A stretch of 64,000 nt of DNA from Phoebastria nigripes (Eukaryota; Chordata; Aves; Procellariiformes; Diomedeidae): NCBI GenBank assembly GCA_035582835.1, contig JAYKAV010002397.1, positions 838,525-902,524 on the forward strand, given 5' to 3'. Positions 39,357 to 54,059 of this stretch are shown one piece after another. The translations under genes and the position numbers were made by a program. Position 1 is the stretch's first letter. Every line of letters begins with the position of its first letter. The notes beneath the pieces were generated by a model. It saw only the letters and a list, made by a program, of their open reading frames with translations. It did no database searches and had not been told where the DNA came from.

Positions 39357-42300
39357 ATCTACAAGCAAGGGTATTAATTTTCAGAGCTCCACATGATGAT
39401 TTTACAGAGAAGGGGCACAAAAGCATAGGACACAAAAGACAGTATGGTGTGCTTTTACAACGGGGAAAGTCTTTTCCATAACAGTGAGAACACAGACTGT
39501 TCTCTCTGAACTTATTCCCCTGGACATTTTGCAGAGAAACATGATTTGAGTGGTAGTTTGACATGATTTGTATTTTTCCTAGAATCCTATCCTTTATCTC
39601 CTTAACACAAGCCAAAAAACATCTGGAACTTTAAGTTGTTTTCATAACGTTTTATGCCAAAGCACAGACAGTACACTCCTGGATTCTTTTTCTCTTCCTT
39701 GACACACTATAAATAGTGATAAGAAAATGAAAGTTACGAGAAGATCTGTGCTTAGGTTTACACTTTTCCTACAAGAGTAGAAATTTTTCATAACACAACA
39801 TATTCATACACCTGCATCTGTAGTGTCTTTTACCCTGAGTTTTAAGAAAACACCTTATTAATTTTGACTGCAATATTTTGATGCAGTATCAGGCTTTTAC
39901 AGGTAGTGAATTTTAAATATAGAAGCAACAAATAATTTGCATGGGAGTACAAAAGAGATCAATGATGGAACGGAGATTCAAAGCTAAATTTATAGACATT
40001 ATAGCTTACCCTGTCCATTGGCCAGAGGCAAATGCATGAGAATCATTGTTACTAAGAATCATAATGCCTAACAGTGTAAATGAAGACATTATTCTATCTT
40101 GGTCTTCTTATTATTGGCATCATGAAACCCTCAGCTTGTATTGAGGCTAGATGTGCAAACTACCGGGCAAATANGTAAGGAGCTAGAGTCTGCCCTACAA
40201 GAAGTCAGATTAAGCTTTCAGTCCTCTGATAATGCACATTTCTCTCTTGAATGTTGCATTTTGAAGTAGTGATACAAAATGTCTACTGTTTTTAATAAAG
40301 GATTATCATCAGTAAAGAGAGGTCTTTAGATCTAGGAAATGTGATTTTTAACAAAAGAAAAAAAAATTAAAAACAACTTCATTACACATGAAAAAGTAAA
40401 AATTACTGTGCCAAAAATTAACATACTGTACAGCAGTAATTTTTACTTAGTGAGAGCTTAGCGTGCTTACCAGAGTTTACAGAAGTCACTACTGAAAACC
40501 AGTCATCTCTGGTATGACACATGGCAACAAAGTAATAAAAACCCAACTACACAAAACTTTAGTGAGCAGAAAACAAGTCACTAGTAGAAAAGGAAAGCAA
40601 GCAGACTCAACATTTGACCTGAGCTTCTATTGGACTTAAACAGAAGTGATCAAAACTAACAATTCTGCAGGAGCCCATCAGCTGCAGATTGGAGAATATC
40701 AGATTGTAGAGTATATTCTACAGAAACATTATCACACCTAATAGCCCTACCACACCAGGAGGGGTGAGTGGGAAGAAAGGGACACAACAAGTTGAAAACA
40801 GAAAGGAGTTTGATGACAGCATGATGTGAGGCACTTCTTTCTCAAAAACATGCACACCATATACAGAAAGGTTGCCAAAGCTAATTGTGCATGTGCTCTG
40901 CGATGCTCTTGTAGTTTGGGTAGTTCTGAGTCCTCAAGCCTCAGGAAGCCCAGTAATGAAGAAAATAGTGAGGCATTTTTATGCAGAACAGTGCCACACA
41001 TTTGTACATTTTCAGCAGTATCTTAGCTATCTTTCTCACACAGTCATTGCCCAGTAGTATGACACAGAGGCTGTGCTATTCGTTTGTGCTCCAGTTCAAG
41101 GTATGTGTGCAAGCAGAAAACAAACCCTTATTTTTCTTAAAAGAAAAATCACCAACTCCAAGAACAGGGATGATTTTCCATTTCTGTGATCATTCAGTGA
41201 CAAAGTGAACACTGATATGAATTAACAATACAAACTTAATTTACTAGAGGATATAGCAAGACCCTAAATATTGAAGTAATATTTTCATTATGAACACATT
41301 TTATAATGTACTTGGGCCAGCAATTACAACTACAGAACTGACAGAGTTTCAGCATTTGCTGAAAATGCACTTTGGTGAAGTTGATTTATCTGTAAAAAAC
41401 CTTGCTATACAAAGACAACTTGCATGCAGATTCATTTGGTACTCGGCTACGAGAAACCAATTGGTCAATGCAATTGATGTGTGTGCACCAGGGTGAGAGA
41501 AAACAACTTAGAAAAACTTCCTCAGGAAAGCACGAGACTAAGCAAGGGAGCAAAACTACTCTAAAAAGACAGCAATGTTGTTTATAAACCACTGCTTATC
41601 ACATGCAGTTAAGTTGCTCCTAGTTTGCCAGAAGTGGTATAACTCAATAGTGCAGAACAAGTGCTTAACTAAACTTTTCAACACACCACACAACCAAAAA
41701 CATTACTAGCAAATGCAATTTTTTATTACATGAGAAGAAAAAAGCAGAAATTGGAAATATACTTTGAAATGTATTTTCACAGTATAAAACATAGACACCT
41801 ATGATGAGTAGGAGCCTACTGACTCTACCAAATAGGCAAATGAACTTCTGCCAATGTCAGTTATATTGTTCTGTGGGTAATTGTGATAACATAACTTTAC
41901 ATTAAGCAGCCAAATGTTCACCGTATTTAAAAAAACCAAAACAACCTTGTTAAAAGCATAACAAACTAAAAAACCCCAAACAAGTAAAATCACTCAGCTA
42001 AGAAAACCTGAAATATGCTCTAATATGCTATCCATTGTTTGTGTGTTAAAAGCTAAAGGACATACATCTACGCACACAAAATAAAGCTATCACTGCTGTG
42101 TGGACTGCAGAATATTTGCACAGCTATTTTTCCTCATCCTTGGAAACATACATTACTCTTAATACAGTTAATATCCTGAAATTTTATAACATTTTGGATT
42201 TCTTTGAAATGAAAAGTCCATTTTATTGTTTTTTAATTAAATCTATTTCCCTGAAAGGTCTTTAAAGGCTCCACAAACTACCTTGCATTTTATTATTGCT

Positions 42301-45300
42301 GACAGTTATCTAAACCACGCTTGAACGCCCTCTTTATCCTTTAGTGAACAATTGAAAGATCATATGCTAAAAAGACTTGTGCTTTCTCTTCTTCTAGCCC
42401 TATAATTAAGGCATTTTAATACATTTCTTCATAGTCATTAAGAGAGCACAATGTTAAAAATTAATGAAATGAGACAATTTTGAGTTTAACAACCATAAAT
42501 ACATACAACATAAATTTGTCTCAATTGTAGATAAGAAAAAAAGCCTTCTTGAAATCACATGATGAGATTACCAAATTGTCAAGATTTTGCTTTTGCTGTC
42601 TAAGGGTATTTAAATGATGTATGGTAGCCTGACAATACTACACTGTTGTTACATACCCTACAAGAGAGATAAACATTTCTGTCAGACATTCAAATTCCAT
42701 TGGTTTTAGTATGTTTCTGTTTACCTTATATATGTGCCTATAAAAAAGTGGTATTGCTGGATGATGCTGAAACAGGGGAGGAAAGAAAAGAGAGCAAGCA
42801 TGACAAAGACATACGAAGGGAAAAATGATCATGTCAACTGTAAAAAACCTGACATATAATGTAAAATACCACTATAATAACACCTACTTACAACAGTAGT
42901 TTAATAATGCTTATGATAGAATAAACAACAAGATTTTCTTAATTTGGATTTTTTTTTCTAAGAAACAGAGCTCACTATATTAATGTATTACACATTTTTG
43001 CACAGACATGGTAATAAGTGGTGGTTTTTTTTTTTTTTTTTACACTGTGAAAGGAATTCAGTATTTCTAAGTTCATCATCATCACTTCTATATACACCGA
43101 TTAAATATAGGGTGCAACTGTACTATAGCCACATTATTACTGAGTATTTCCAAAAGGTATTACTAATGCGCAAATTATACAGCTTATCTTTTAAAACTAC
43201 GTTAAGTTTTTTGAGGTGTAAGTTCTTTATGCTTTCTCAACTAAATGTTGAAAAGACAGTGCAACATAAAGCAAGAAGATTACAGATTTTTTTTTTCCTT
43301 AAGATAGACACACAAAAAAAAAAGAAGTTGCTCTCCAGAAGATTTTTTAGGGTTGTCAGACTGTTATATTATAAACAACCTTATTAGTCCTTTATAATTA
43401 CAATAGGTACCTCTGGACAAGATCGAGCAGACATGACAAATGCTTCTGACTTCTTTTTAAATCGAACCTGGAAGGTCATCGCTGAACAAACAGAATGCTA
43501 TACAACTGGGGCCATAAATTGTGAAAGCTAACAAAAAGGTAAGGTTTTTTGATATTAAAAATTAAAATTATTCTGTTCAGGCTCTTCTGTATAAAATCAA
43601 GGAATAAGAGGATGAAATAGTTTAAAAAAGATAAGTAGCTAAAGAAAAAGAAATCCTTACAAACTTCATTATCACACTTCTTTCGGCAGCTGAACCTGTA
43701 TTTTAGTATTTATGCAATGTCTTTAAAGTTGTTTTATTTTACAAATATGTTCTTAAAGATAATTCCCTAATGAGGAATTACCCATGTTTGCATTTACTTT
43801 TTTTTCAGCATTATGATGAAACTGTGGACAGTTAAAAAACCCCAGTCAGTCTCAGATCTATGGGACTTGCTTGCTGTTATCCTCAAATCAAACCAGTAAA
43901 AGGATAACATACTACTGTGCATTTTTCCCTAACATTTTTATTTTGTTTTAGGATCATTTAACAGTACTGGTAGTTTTGGATTAAATTTAATTTGTATGGA
44001 GATAAACAGTAACTTAAGTGACTGGAACTGGAAACCAATTGATGGATCTCACTTTTAAATCTCGTATTTCAGTTTGGAGAGGAAATGTAAGGATTGAATT
44101 AGAAAGCTGTAAACTCTTGATGAGAATTAGTGGTATAAAACAAAAGAAAATGAAACCTTCAGTTATTTTCCTTACAGTTAGGCTGAATGAAATTGTAAAT
44201 CAACAAAAGATTTGGATAGCACTCAAATCAACAGCTTTACCTAATAAAAGTTCTAACAGAGCAATGAGCATTCCATTTGAAACAAATATGAAATAAATAT
44301 GAAATATGAATGACTTTAAAAAGAACCATATGAGAAGCAAAACAGTAAAATCACCAAAATTCAAGCAAAGGAAATTTGAACTGAAATGTATGATGGCAAT
44401 TAAGTACGTATTTTGACAATTCTAAGTGGTCAAGTTTTTAAAGTATGACACAGAAACCTTAACCTATCTATATATGAGTGATAAATGAGGCATTTTGTGT
44501 CATTACATTCCCATAAATCACTTTCTTTAACTGCTGATGGCTTTTATCAGGTCTAACCTTTTCAAGCTTCTATCAGAGTGCTAACATTTTCAACTTTGAC
44601 ACATACGCAGTTTACAAATTCTGCAGCTGATTAACTCTGGACAGAAGCTCAGTGCCATCACTGTCTTCTTCAAGTTGGGTTACAGCTTCAGTGTCTCAAA
44701 AACTCACATGCATCCTTCGTATGCCAGAAAATCTCAATGTATTGGGCTGTGTTGCAAAGGATGCAAGATCTCTCCTTTTGAAACAAACAAATGAGAATAT
44801 ACTTTCAAAATTACTCTTCTACAGAGAGCCTGAAATATGTATACTTTTCATTATTTTAAAATCAAGTAAATAGTACATTCCAAATAAAGAGATATAAATA
44901 ATGTGATCAATTTTACATGACTTCATAATTTAAACAAACTTGGGATCAAATCAACTTGATTACACAAAAAATGTTGTGGTCAAAGTCTCTGAGGTAAAGA
45001 ACAATAAAAAGTTGAAAAAGCCCTAAATATTGCAGTGTATTATATATATGATATTACAAAATATTGCAATTATAAGCTGATCATGATCATGGGCCCTTAA
45101 ATCATTTTGTGGGATCCCTCGCTAAATTCCTCTCTGAACAATTTCGTAAATTTCAAAGATTATAAAATGCAATATCTTGAAATTGTAAATTTCAAAGATT
45201 CAATTTCAGCATTACAGCACTTAGAACACAAAATTAATTTAACCATGATAAACTCAGAACACAATAAATGCAAAAGCAGAAAAGAAATACAGGAAATAAT

Positions 45301-46510
45301 GTTTTATCATGCATAAGTGAACCCAAAGATTTCAAGGAACACTTGCTTTCTGCAGGAACTAAAATTAAATTACATATTTGCATGACACACACAATTTTTG
45401 CTACAAATAGCTGATAAAATAGTTGATAAAAACCCATCTAAGTGTCTGTCTTCAAAAACATTTTAACTTACTGTACTATTCCAACAATGAGAAACCAGCA
45501 ATACAGTAGTTCTTTCTGCCTTAGTAGCGTCAAGACATAGTAAGAATGGTAGTAAAGCTTTAGTCTAAACACCTGCATTTTCACTGTTTTTTTAATTAAA
45601 AAATGTGCAGAATATAATTTAATTCAGATGTATTTCATCTATTGAAACAAGCAGCGAAACATTCACGGAAATGCATTTACAAGATGTAATTGATCTAGAC
45701 ACTGAAACAAAGCTCAAGTTTAAAGAGATACTGTCTTTAATAATATTAGTCAGACTGAAGAAATTTTCATGTTGGTTGTGTGACCACCAGAAGCCTGGTA
45801 CTTCAGATGGTATTAGTTTTGATAAGAGCTAACTAGACATCAGACCTAAATAATGAAACCTGAAGAGACAGGCTTGGACCATGCAAATAGGAATGTCCGC
45901 AGAGGCTCTCATGCAGTTGATTGTCTCTTGGTGATAAACAACACATCTCAGAAAAACAGTGGATGAAGGACAAATTTTTTCAGCATCACAGCTAAACCAG
46001 CCTTGTAATGTCAATATTTAAGGCCTATCCATGAAAAATTAAGAAGTTCTTTATTTCACTAATAATGTCACACATCAGAGAAGCTGTGCAGTTACACTTT
46101 GACAATTCAGATGTAAATCTTGGAATGTCTGTAAGTATTCATGACAAAGACATATTTACCATTTAAAACAAAAGGACATGATTTCTTGATGTTCATATCA
46201 AAGACTAGCAATGGATGAGAGCATACTAATCAAATGACCAACCAGAAGGAACACAGATGCTTGCTATATTGATCAGGAGAGGGAAATGAAGATCTCCTTC
46301 CTAAATTAAGATATAAACATCCAAAAATTATACACACAAATATATACATAAGTTTGTATAACACACTGTGTATGCATAGGAGCTTGGTATGTTCTCAAGC
46401 TGACATGCTACAAATACTAACTAGAATAACTGCAGATTTACTTAAGATCAGAAGAAGCCACATATAGTAAAGAAAATCAAACATTGGCTTTGATCAATTC
46501 CAGTTATTTA

Positions 46511-46590
46511 TATTTTCAATATATATTGAAATTATATTCAATAATATATTAATATTATATATATATTAATTCCTGATATTTATATATTCA
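46511..46590. repeat. AT-rich alternating tract
   Basis: Almost pure A/T sequence with overlapping palindromic words (atatatatt, aatatatattaatattatat). It has low duplex stability and possible cruciform or matrix-attachment character. Nothing coding. Confidence 0.75.
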
Positions 46591-49500
46591 GAAGCAATTT
46601 TAGCTTTCTCATATTAAAACTCCCCAAGTAATGAGAGAGAATAATTTAACCTTTTTTTTTGTAATTTGTTTCCTACTGCCTTAGTTCTAGGTTTAAATTA
46701 TGCTTATGTGAAATTACACTTATATAATTTAAAATTGCATAAAATCAATGCAAACATTACTGAAAACAAAAATGTAGACTGTTTATGCAGGATGCAATAT
46801 TGCAAGACAACTGTGGAACTTCAGAACCAAATTTTTATTGTAAGCTTTTACATTTTTGATACTTGTCATCTGATTTCAGTGTCTTGCTTTATGTGTACCC
46901 AAAATGTATCAAACTAATTATGCATGTTTAACAAGACCTCTTAAACATCAAGTACTTTGCTTACTAAGTGTGAGAGTCACAACTGCTGTCAGTGAGACAG
47001 CCAAAACTTTGCTAAATTTGTAGATCTGTATGCAGCAGCGAGGTCCAGTGAGGCCCAATGATACTTTCACAAAGTACTTTTCAAATGATGATAATATCCA
47101 ACTCCTTGAAATCCATCTTTCTCTTTCTCCTTTAAGCAGGTAGTAACTATAAAGCAGATCCCTCTGATACCTTTTCCATTAAAATTCTGCAATGAGTTAA
47201 CAACTTTTTGATATCCTGAAGAAAGTACCCTGGTCACTCTAGTTCTGAACAGAGAAAGAAAAGCCACTTTACTAACTGGAGAACTATTCATAAAACGTAC
47301 CTGTTTATACCTTGCTGTGGTTATGAAACCTACAAATAAAGTACTAAAAAATGAAAATATACTGTAATCCAGAATAACTGCATTTTTTAAAAAAATTATT
47401 CTCCCACATACAATTTTCAAGAATTTACAAGAAGAAACATTANATAGTTCATTACATAGAACATTATATAGAAAAGTATGTAACTGAACATAAACTGGTG
47501 ACACTGATGGGGGAAAAAAGATATTTGAATTAAAAATATTCTTAATGCAAAAATATTTTTGTTATTGTTAAAATAATTTTTACCTGACCCTTTGAGCAGA
47601 AATGCATTCAAAGTCAAGAATTATATAATGTCTGTTTGAAGTGTGTTTAAAAAAATACACCGACACCAACAATCATTTTGCTCCACTACTCAGAAGCCCT
47701 AGTAAGACACATCTGTTGATGTGCTTAATGCAACTTATCCAAGTACCCTGAGTGCCTCCTTCTAATGCAAGATTAGTGTCCTAGGAAAGCAGATTCTTGT
47801 GCTCTTGCAACACAAAACGATATTGTACAATCGCCCAGAATAAACAAAATGTGGGCAGTTTCAATACATACTTTTCAGTCTCTAATCAAGAGAAACTGCT
47901 CTCACAGAGACTGAACGGTAACTTGGGACTCCACAGTGACACTGTATTTCTTTTTGCCTCAGCCAAGACTTCCTAGACACAAGGAATTTGTGCAACTGTG
48001 TGTAAATGTGACTACTGTCCATTAACCGGCCAGGGACTACTGAATCTACTCATTTTATACCTCAAATTTCTCTTAGATTGTGCAATAACCTCACCAGTCT
48101 CATGTTTTTATGTGCTTTATTTACTGTGAGTCCTATTTGTAATCAGTTATTGACATTATTTACTTTTTTCCCATATTAGTACAAATAGTTTTATATTCTA
48201 TATATAGTAGTTTATCATTTAATATCTTAAAGGCTGCTTAAGACACAACTAAATTCCTCCACCTCTTGGACATTTTTTGAAAAATTTACTGGATGCCCAA
48301 TACATATAATATTCAATAGCATGTGAGAATAATTTTTATGCAACTCTGATAGTTAGAAAGATAGATAACTCAATTATTAGATCATCTATCAAAATATTCA
48401 GATGTATAAGAGGCTACTAAAAAGATTGATGACTGAGAAAGTCCACTGATTCTCTAGCCATCATATTCACACATTTGGCTAGACAACATTTTTCGCTGCC
48501 TTCACAAGCAAGCTTCATTACCCATCACTCCACTGAAAAGAGTTTATTATGAGGCTGCCATCTTGGCAAGACTATTATTTAGATGATAAATGTTGAGGGA
48601 AAAAGTGTGTCTAGATTTTTTTTTTTAAGATGAGCTTTTTGACAGATAAAACAAACAGCATCTACATTTCTAATTAACTTAAATTTGGCATATACAAATA
48701 CAGGTCAGTAAAGCTATGATATGCTACTAGATTATCTTCTGTCTGAATCTTGCCCTTAATTTGTAAAATGTAAATTAACTAATTAGAAGAAAAGCAGCAT
48801 TATTTGTGACAAAATGCTTCTTCTACTTCTTTGCTTTGTGACATTTATGATCAACTGTAGTCCTTCATTCTAACTTCTAATAGATGGATAATTATGCTCA
48901 TACTAATTTATTAGGCTTTTAGTATTTTAAACCAAATGAAAACTTGAGATTTCCGAAGGCAAAGAAGCACAACACACTGCAACATGCAGCTAAATTACAT
49001 ACTTGTCAGCTTCACTTCATTCGCAATATTATGCTGTTTACATGTGTATGTCGCATGAATATAGGTATGAAGGTACCACTTTCAATACTCAAGTACCCGA
49101 CTCAAAGGAAAATCTCTATTAGTATTCTTAAAATTTCCTCGAAATCTCTGTATCCTTTCTGTGCATGATGCATTGTAATAATAATATACTTATGCTTTGT
49201 TCCTTAGTACTAAGAGTTAAATTTCACTTTATACTCCTACTACCCTCCTCCATTGTCATTTGAAATGGATTAGACTAGCAAATATAGAATTACACGAAGG
49301 AAGGCGGAGTTGGTCATTCTTGAGTTTCAGCCCAGCAACTTGACCTTGTTAAATAAAAAATATATGATATCATAGTTTACAGGAAGCGATTCTTTTCACT
49401 TTGGTTTGGTTCAGTTTTAACTATTACTAGGTAGATAAAGACTCAACACTAAGAAATACATTGAAAATGTCAGATGTAAATGTCAATTAAAAATTACAAG

Positions 49501-50350
49501 GAATTCTGAAAGGTAAGGTCTGTGGGGGGCTGACATTCTTTGACATAGTGGAGTGTCTGCAACCAGGCCTTTGGCAAGCCTAGCAGGATCTATGCTGTCA
49601 GCTCTTATTGTACATAAACTTAGATGCTTGTCTAATCTGAATGAGAAATACCAGGAAAATGGGAGCTGAAGCCTTGCAGTAATGTGGATGGAAGCTGAAA
49701 ATGCTCTATCTGCACTACATGAGTCTCCTGTGACATGATAATATTTAAGACAGTAAAGAGAAATATAAGGAAAAAAAAAATTTAAACAAAGCTATGTAGT
49801 GCTTCATTCACTACTTTTTAAGTTGAGAATGTAACAATCTAGCAGTGAAAGAGGCTTAAGTAATAAAATTAAATTATAATGAAAATCCCAATTTCCTGTC
49901 CATATTAAATACAATATCTAAGGAGAACAACGCATGAAAATATATACTTAATTAATATCAATCATTCAAATGTAAATGCTAATATGAATACAGTATGGTC
50001 TGTTCTTTCTTTGCTTTGACAAAAATTAGTTTTGATACAAAATAAAACAATCTACAATGCTCAGCCAAACAATTAACATTATAGCAATGCTAGGCATAAG
50101 CCATGGTCTCAATGGAAAATGTCTTCATGCTCTGTTATTCAATCACATTGTTAAAGAGGGGATGACTGGTAAAATCTAAAAACATTACTTTTGAGCTAAA
50201 GTAAAAAAACATTTTTATTTTTCATAAACTACATGTTGATTTTTATACTGTTCACGTGTCATTAAATAAAAATAACAACAATTCATGTCAAATGCTGTTG
50301 GAAATAAGCTAAAGGTATCTAGAACATTTCTGAAGTGCAGAAGTATGACT

Positions 50351-50396
50351 ATATATGTGTGTGTGTGTATGTATGTGTGTGAGTGTACACATATAT
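50351..50396. repeat. TG/TA microsatellite
   Basis: Alternating purine-pyrimidine tract with tgtgtgtgtgt and tatgtatg units, ending tacacatatat. A variable-length simple repeat is likely. Confidence 0.85.
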
Positions 50397-51879
50397 CTCT
50401 GTTTATCTCGCAGGAGAACACAGAATTTTATCATCTTCACAAATTAAACTACTGAATCAGTAAACTAGCAGAAAACAGCACTCTTCACTGCTTTTGATTC
50501 TCTTCTTTTCTATAAACAAGCGCATCTTACTCAGTGCTACTAAGGTTAGCAAGTTGGCATGGAAAATTTTAAAAAAGTGAATTAATTTTGAAGAAACATG
50601 TCTATATATAGTCCTAAGTGGCAAAAATCATCATAAACTCTCTCTTCTATCTACATTCATTTTTGTTCAGGATTAATTTACTAATTCAAGTGGAGCCAGG
50701 AGGGAGAGAAAAAGGAGCAGAGCAAAACCCAGCATGTGTGAAAATCTACAAGCATTAGATAGCTAAACAAACCCTAAGTCCCTCAGTGTTGCAGTAAGGT
50801 CAAAACCTTTCAGCATTGTACCAGTGTGTCAAAATATGTCAACAAACCATCATACTGCAAGAAGAAGAATGACCTTTCAGTTCTTATGTTTGGGCTGCCA
50901 ATGAAGCTCTGGATACTGGGTATGCATGAACAGTTTTCCTTGCCACTTGACAAATGCAACTCCCAAGGTTTCCTCCAAGTCAAGTTGTTATACCACTGGC
51001 TTTCAACTCACCAGTACAACTTTTTAAACCATTTGCAATTGAAGAATATTGACCTTGTTATAGAACAGACATCCATAAACCCACAGCATAACTCCCTCTT
51101 CTCCTACCACCTACAATCAGACAACAATTATTACTTAAACAGTCTTCACAGTAACATGTCAAACCATTTTAAACAGCTGAACAGAAAAAAATGTTTATCA
51201 TTCTGATGTTCTGATTCAGCCTTTGCTCACATATGATTCATCCTTATAGTCAACTGCGAATGAGTTTGAACAGAACACTCTTCTCAAAAAACCCTAAGAA
51301 CACATAGGCTGTGTTTGTGACTGAAATACAATCCTTTGCATTGTTTCTGTTCACATTTATCTGAAATAAATACCTTTTTTAATCTACAGGACTCTATGAT
51401 AATTTTGCTATGACTGTTAGTTATAAACTGAAGTCTCAATATCAGACATAGTGTATTAATTAACAACACATTTAATCATGAATTTAGGCTTCCAAAAAGT
51501 GTGGTTACTATTTTAAAATTACTTATGGGAAACTTGCTTTTATTTATTCTTTCAAAAAAGCAGAAGCATAGGACTAACAACATTTAGAATACAAGCAAAT
51601 GGGGGAGGGAATTTAGTACAGGGATGACTTACCATTCTTATTCAAAGAGAAGATGAAATGCTTCTCTTTCACTATGTGAAATTACCTTTAGTTTAATATC
51701 AGTGTCAAATATGACATTTTCCTATGGTCTTCCTCACATATAGTAAAGTTTCTTTAGCTAATAACTGCATCAAGCTTTCTCCTGGGACTCTCTAGAAATT
51801 ACATTCCAGAATGTACATACGCCTTAGCCAGGCTTGCAGAAGATAGAAAATGTAAATTGCTGTATTTGAGTTTATATCT

Positions 51880-53480
51880 TCTTACAGCAAGTCACCGACA
51901 GTGCACCCACTAATTACTATTTGAACCGCGTGTTGCTGATCTCTGTACGCCTCTCAGAAAACAGCAGTCATGCCTATCAGCTCTGACTAACAGACTTTTA
52001 TGGCCAGGACTCCAATTTTTAATTTAAGTTAGAAAAAATTATAAAATTAGACACTATGGTAAAAAAAGGAACAGCAGCATTCATTTAAACCCTAAAATAA
52101 TTGACAACATGTTCTCAGACCCTGTTTTAAAGCGCAATCTGTGTTACTTCCTGTTCATGCTCTCCAAATTACAAGAAATACACCAATGTAGGCCAGTGAA
52201 CGATGAAATGTGTGGTACCTACTACACGTGCACAAAGCAATTACATTTTGCACATGCAGTTGTCTTGTTTACCCAGTGGCAGTGAAAGCTATAGCCTGCT
52301 CAGTGGATGCCACCACTTTGAAGGAACAAACATACTGAGGGAAGGGATTCTGTAAGTACACGAATCATTTTATACTAAGTTTGTTCAGTATATAAAATAG
52401 CTTTTTTCTAAAACATCAGTCTGCAAAATCAGTCTGGGAATATGCAAGACCAAACTTGCCTTTTCCTGTTTGTTTATTATTGAAAATTCTCAATATCTAA
52501 ACAGCATCTTAAATTACAACTGTGCAAACCCACTGACAAGGTACACTTTGTACATTTTTAACGTGAAGCTTAATTTGAAGATGAGGTTGCAGTGCAGCAC
52601 TGCAACTGAAAATTGCTTAACAATACCATTGATGTATGAGCCATAAAAAACCTTGCTAAGCTGTCCCTGCAGAACTCGGAGTAATAAAAAGGTGTTCTTT
52701 TGCACTGAGGTGAACAGACATGGTTGACTGCATCTAGGGAGCTGTTCTGTTAAATGAGAAAGTGCCATTTCTTTCCTGTCAGTACAGACCAATTTAAGAC
52801 ACTCACAGATTTAGTTAGCACAGAGTACAGGATTTAATGAAATACACACATAACAGCAAACAAACCACAGCTATGTTCAAAGCTTTCAGTCAGATTGTGT
52901 GCAGAATTAAACTACATCTGTGACAGATGTGGGAAAAAAACCTAGAAACTTTTCCAGTCTCACTCCTGCTTTTCAGAGAAACAATAAAAAAGCTGAATGA
53001 AAAAGGTCTAAAACCTCTCACCTTCATTCCTTTCAACGTATCGAGACATGTATTTCTATCCACCTCTAACAGGCGATGTTACAGGTTTTCTCCCCAATTT
53101 CATTTCGGCTTTAAGATCAAGCAACAGATCAGATTTACAAAACCCTAAACTATCAGCTGAGTGTCATGATATCTCTATTGTGAACTGATGCTGCTTCTCC
53201 AAATGATTCCTCCTTCAAGAGGAAAGGAGACACACAGGTGTGGTGAATTGACTGGGAAGCTGGTTCTCACTTGAGAGATCCTTGCGTAGGCTGATTAAAT
53301 CATACAAATTGATTACAGTTGGTGCAGCTACACCTGTGTCTTTTCGTATAGTTTCAAAGAGCAATGAAAGTTAACTGTCTAACATACATGCAACCTAATC
53401 TGTCAACAAGTGTTCATTAACCCAACTGTCATATTAGAAGAAGCTGCAGTAACTCAGAATTCATTTCAGAAGATGTTGTG
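51880..53480. promoter_or_regulatory. Candidate conserved noncoding elements with paired E-box/T-box-like sites
   Basis: Several sub-blocks (about 51890-52020, 52110-52330 and 53160-53400) have the balanced, motif-rich look of regulatory DNA rather than AT-rich filler. In 53160-53400 the word acacaggtgt (53232-53241) is matched by its exact complement acacctgtgt (53330-53339), giving two inverted sites 98 bp apart, each holding a CACCTG E-box and an AGGTGT T-box-like half-site. ATTA-type and TGATTAAAT homeodomain words lie between them. Conservation is not shown, and the call is by appearance and context only. Confidence 0.28.
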
Positions 53481-54059
53481 ATACTCTTAGTTTGGCCAAG
53501 CAGTACCAAAATTCAAACTAACAGGATTTGTTCTTTAAAAAAACTCCACAGAAATCTGCCTAATTTCCATAGTTAACCTATCACTAAATTCTGGGTTTAG
53601 GGAGTAACAAATCTCACTACGGAGATTTCTAGTTTCCTTTACATGAATGTAAAGTCACTATATTCAAGAATCAACAATTTTTGTAGTTGTTTTCAATATG
53701 AACAGCTATAACAGAAGATTTGGCAAAATCTCAAAACTACTTCCAAAACAGTCTTATCGATCCACATGTCAATTCAGTCTAGCTTTTGCAACATTAAAGG
53801 TACTTGACTAACAGCTCAGTGAGAGACGTTATTCCATTTTTGAAGTTGCAATATTTATTAGTACATGATAAAATTAAAATGAAGTTAGCTATGTCTTGGT
53901 TTCCTGATAAAAGCATAAGAGAAGTTTCTTTTGGAAATGTCAGATTCAAACGGTACACACTATTCTCAAATGTTTTACACATTTTATAGCTCAAACCAAA
54001 ACATGGATAGTCATTTTGTTCAGCACAAAAAAAAGACAGAAACTACAACTTCAACTTCG
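53481..54059. other. AT-rich DNA, nothing recognised
   Basis: There is a pair of short complementary-strand frames around 53794-53994 without motifs. No repeat or exon was recognised. Confidence 0.5.

Larger units (their letters stand above)
38016..51879. other. Long noncoding stretch, mostly featureless
   Basis: AT-rich DNA with no supportable exon or classified repeat. Noted items are an (AATT)n run at 39335-39356, a T-run at 43024-43040, a 16-bp repeat gtaaatttcaaagatt at 45146-45161 and 45185-45200, an AT-rich alternating tract at 46511-46590 and a TG/TA tract at 50351-50396. The plus-strand frames at 42983-43387 (134 codons) and 50826-51206 (126 codons) and the minus-strand frame at 47067-47504 (145 codons) lack motifs and splice support and look like chance. 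Ambiguous bases lie at 40174 and 47443. Confidence 0.55.

Noticed and set aside
42983..43387. 134-codon plus-strand frame
   Set aside because: Includes poly-F and poly-K runs from T and A homopolymers. Low complexity rather than coding.
47067..47504. 145-codon minus-strand open frame
   Set aside because: It contains an ambiguous base and has no motif, splice site or promoter context. Rich in F, L and K as expected from AT-rich noncoding sequence.
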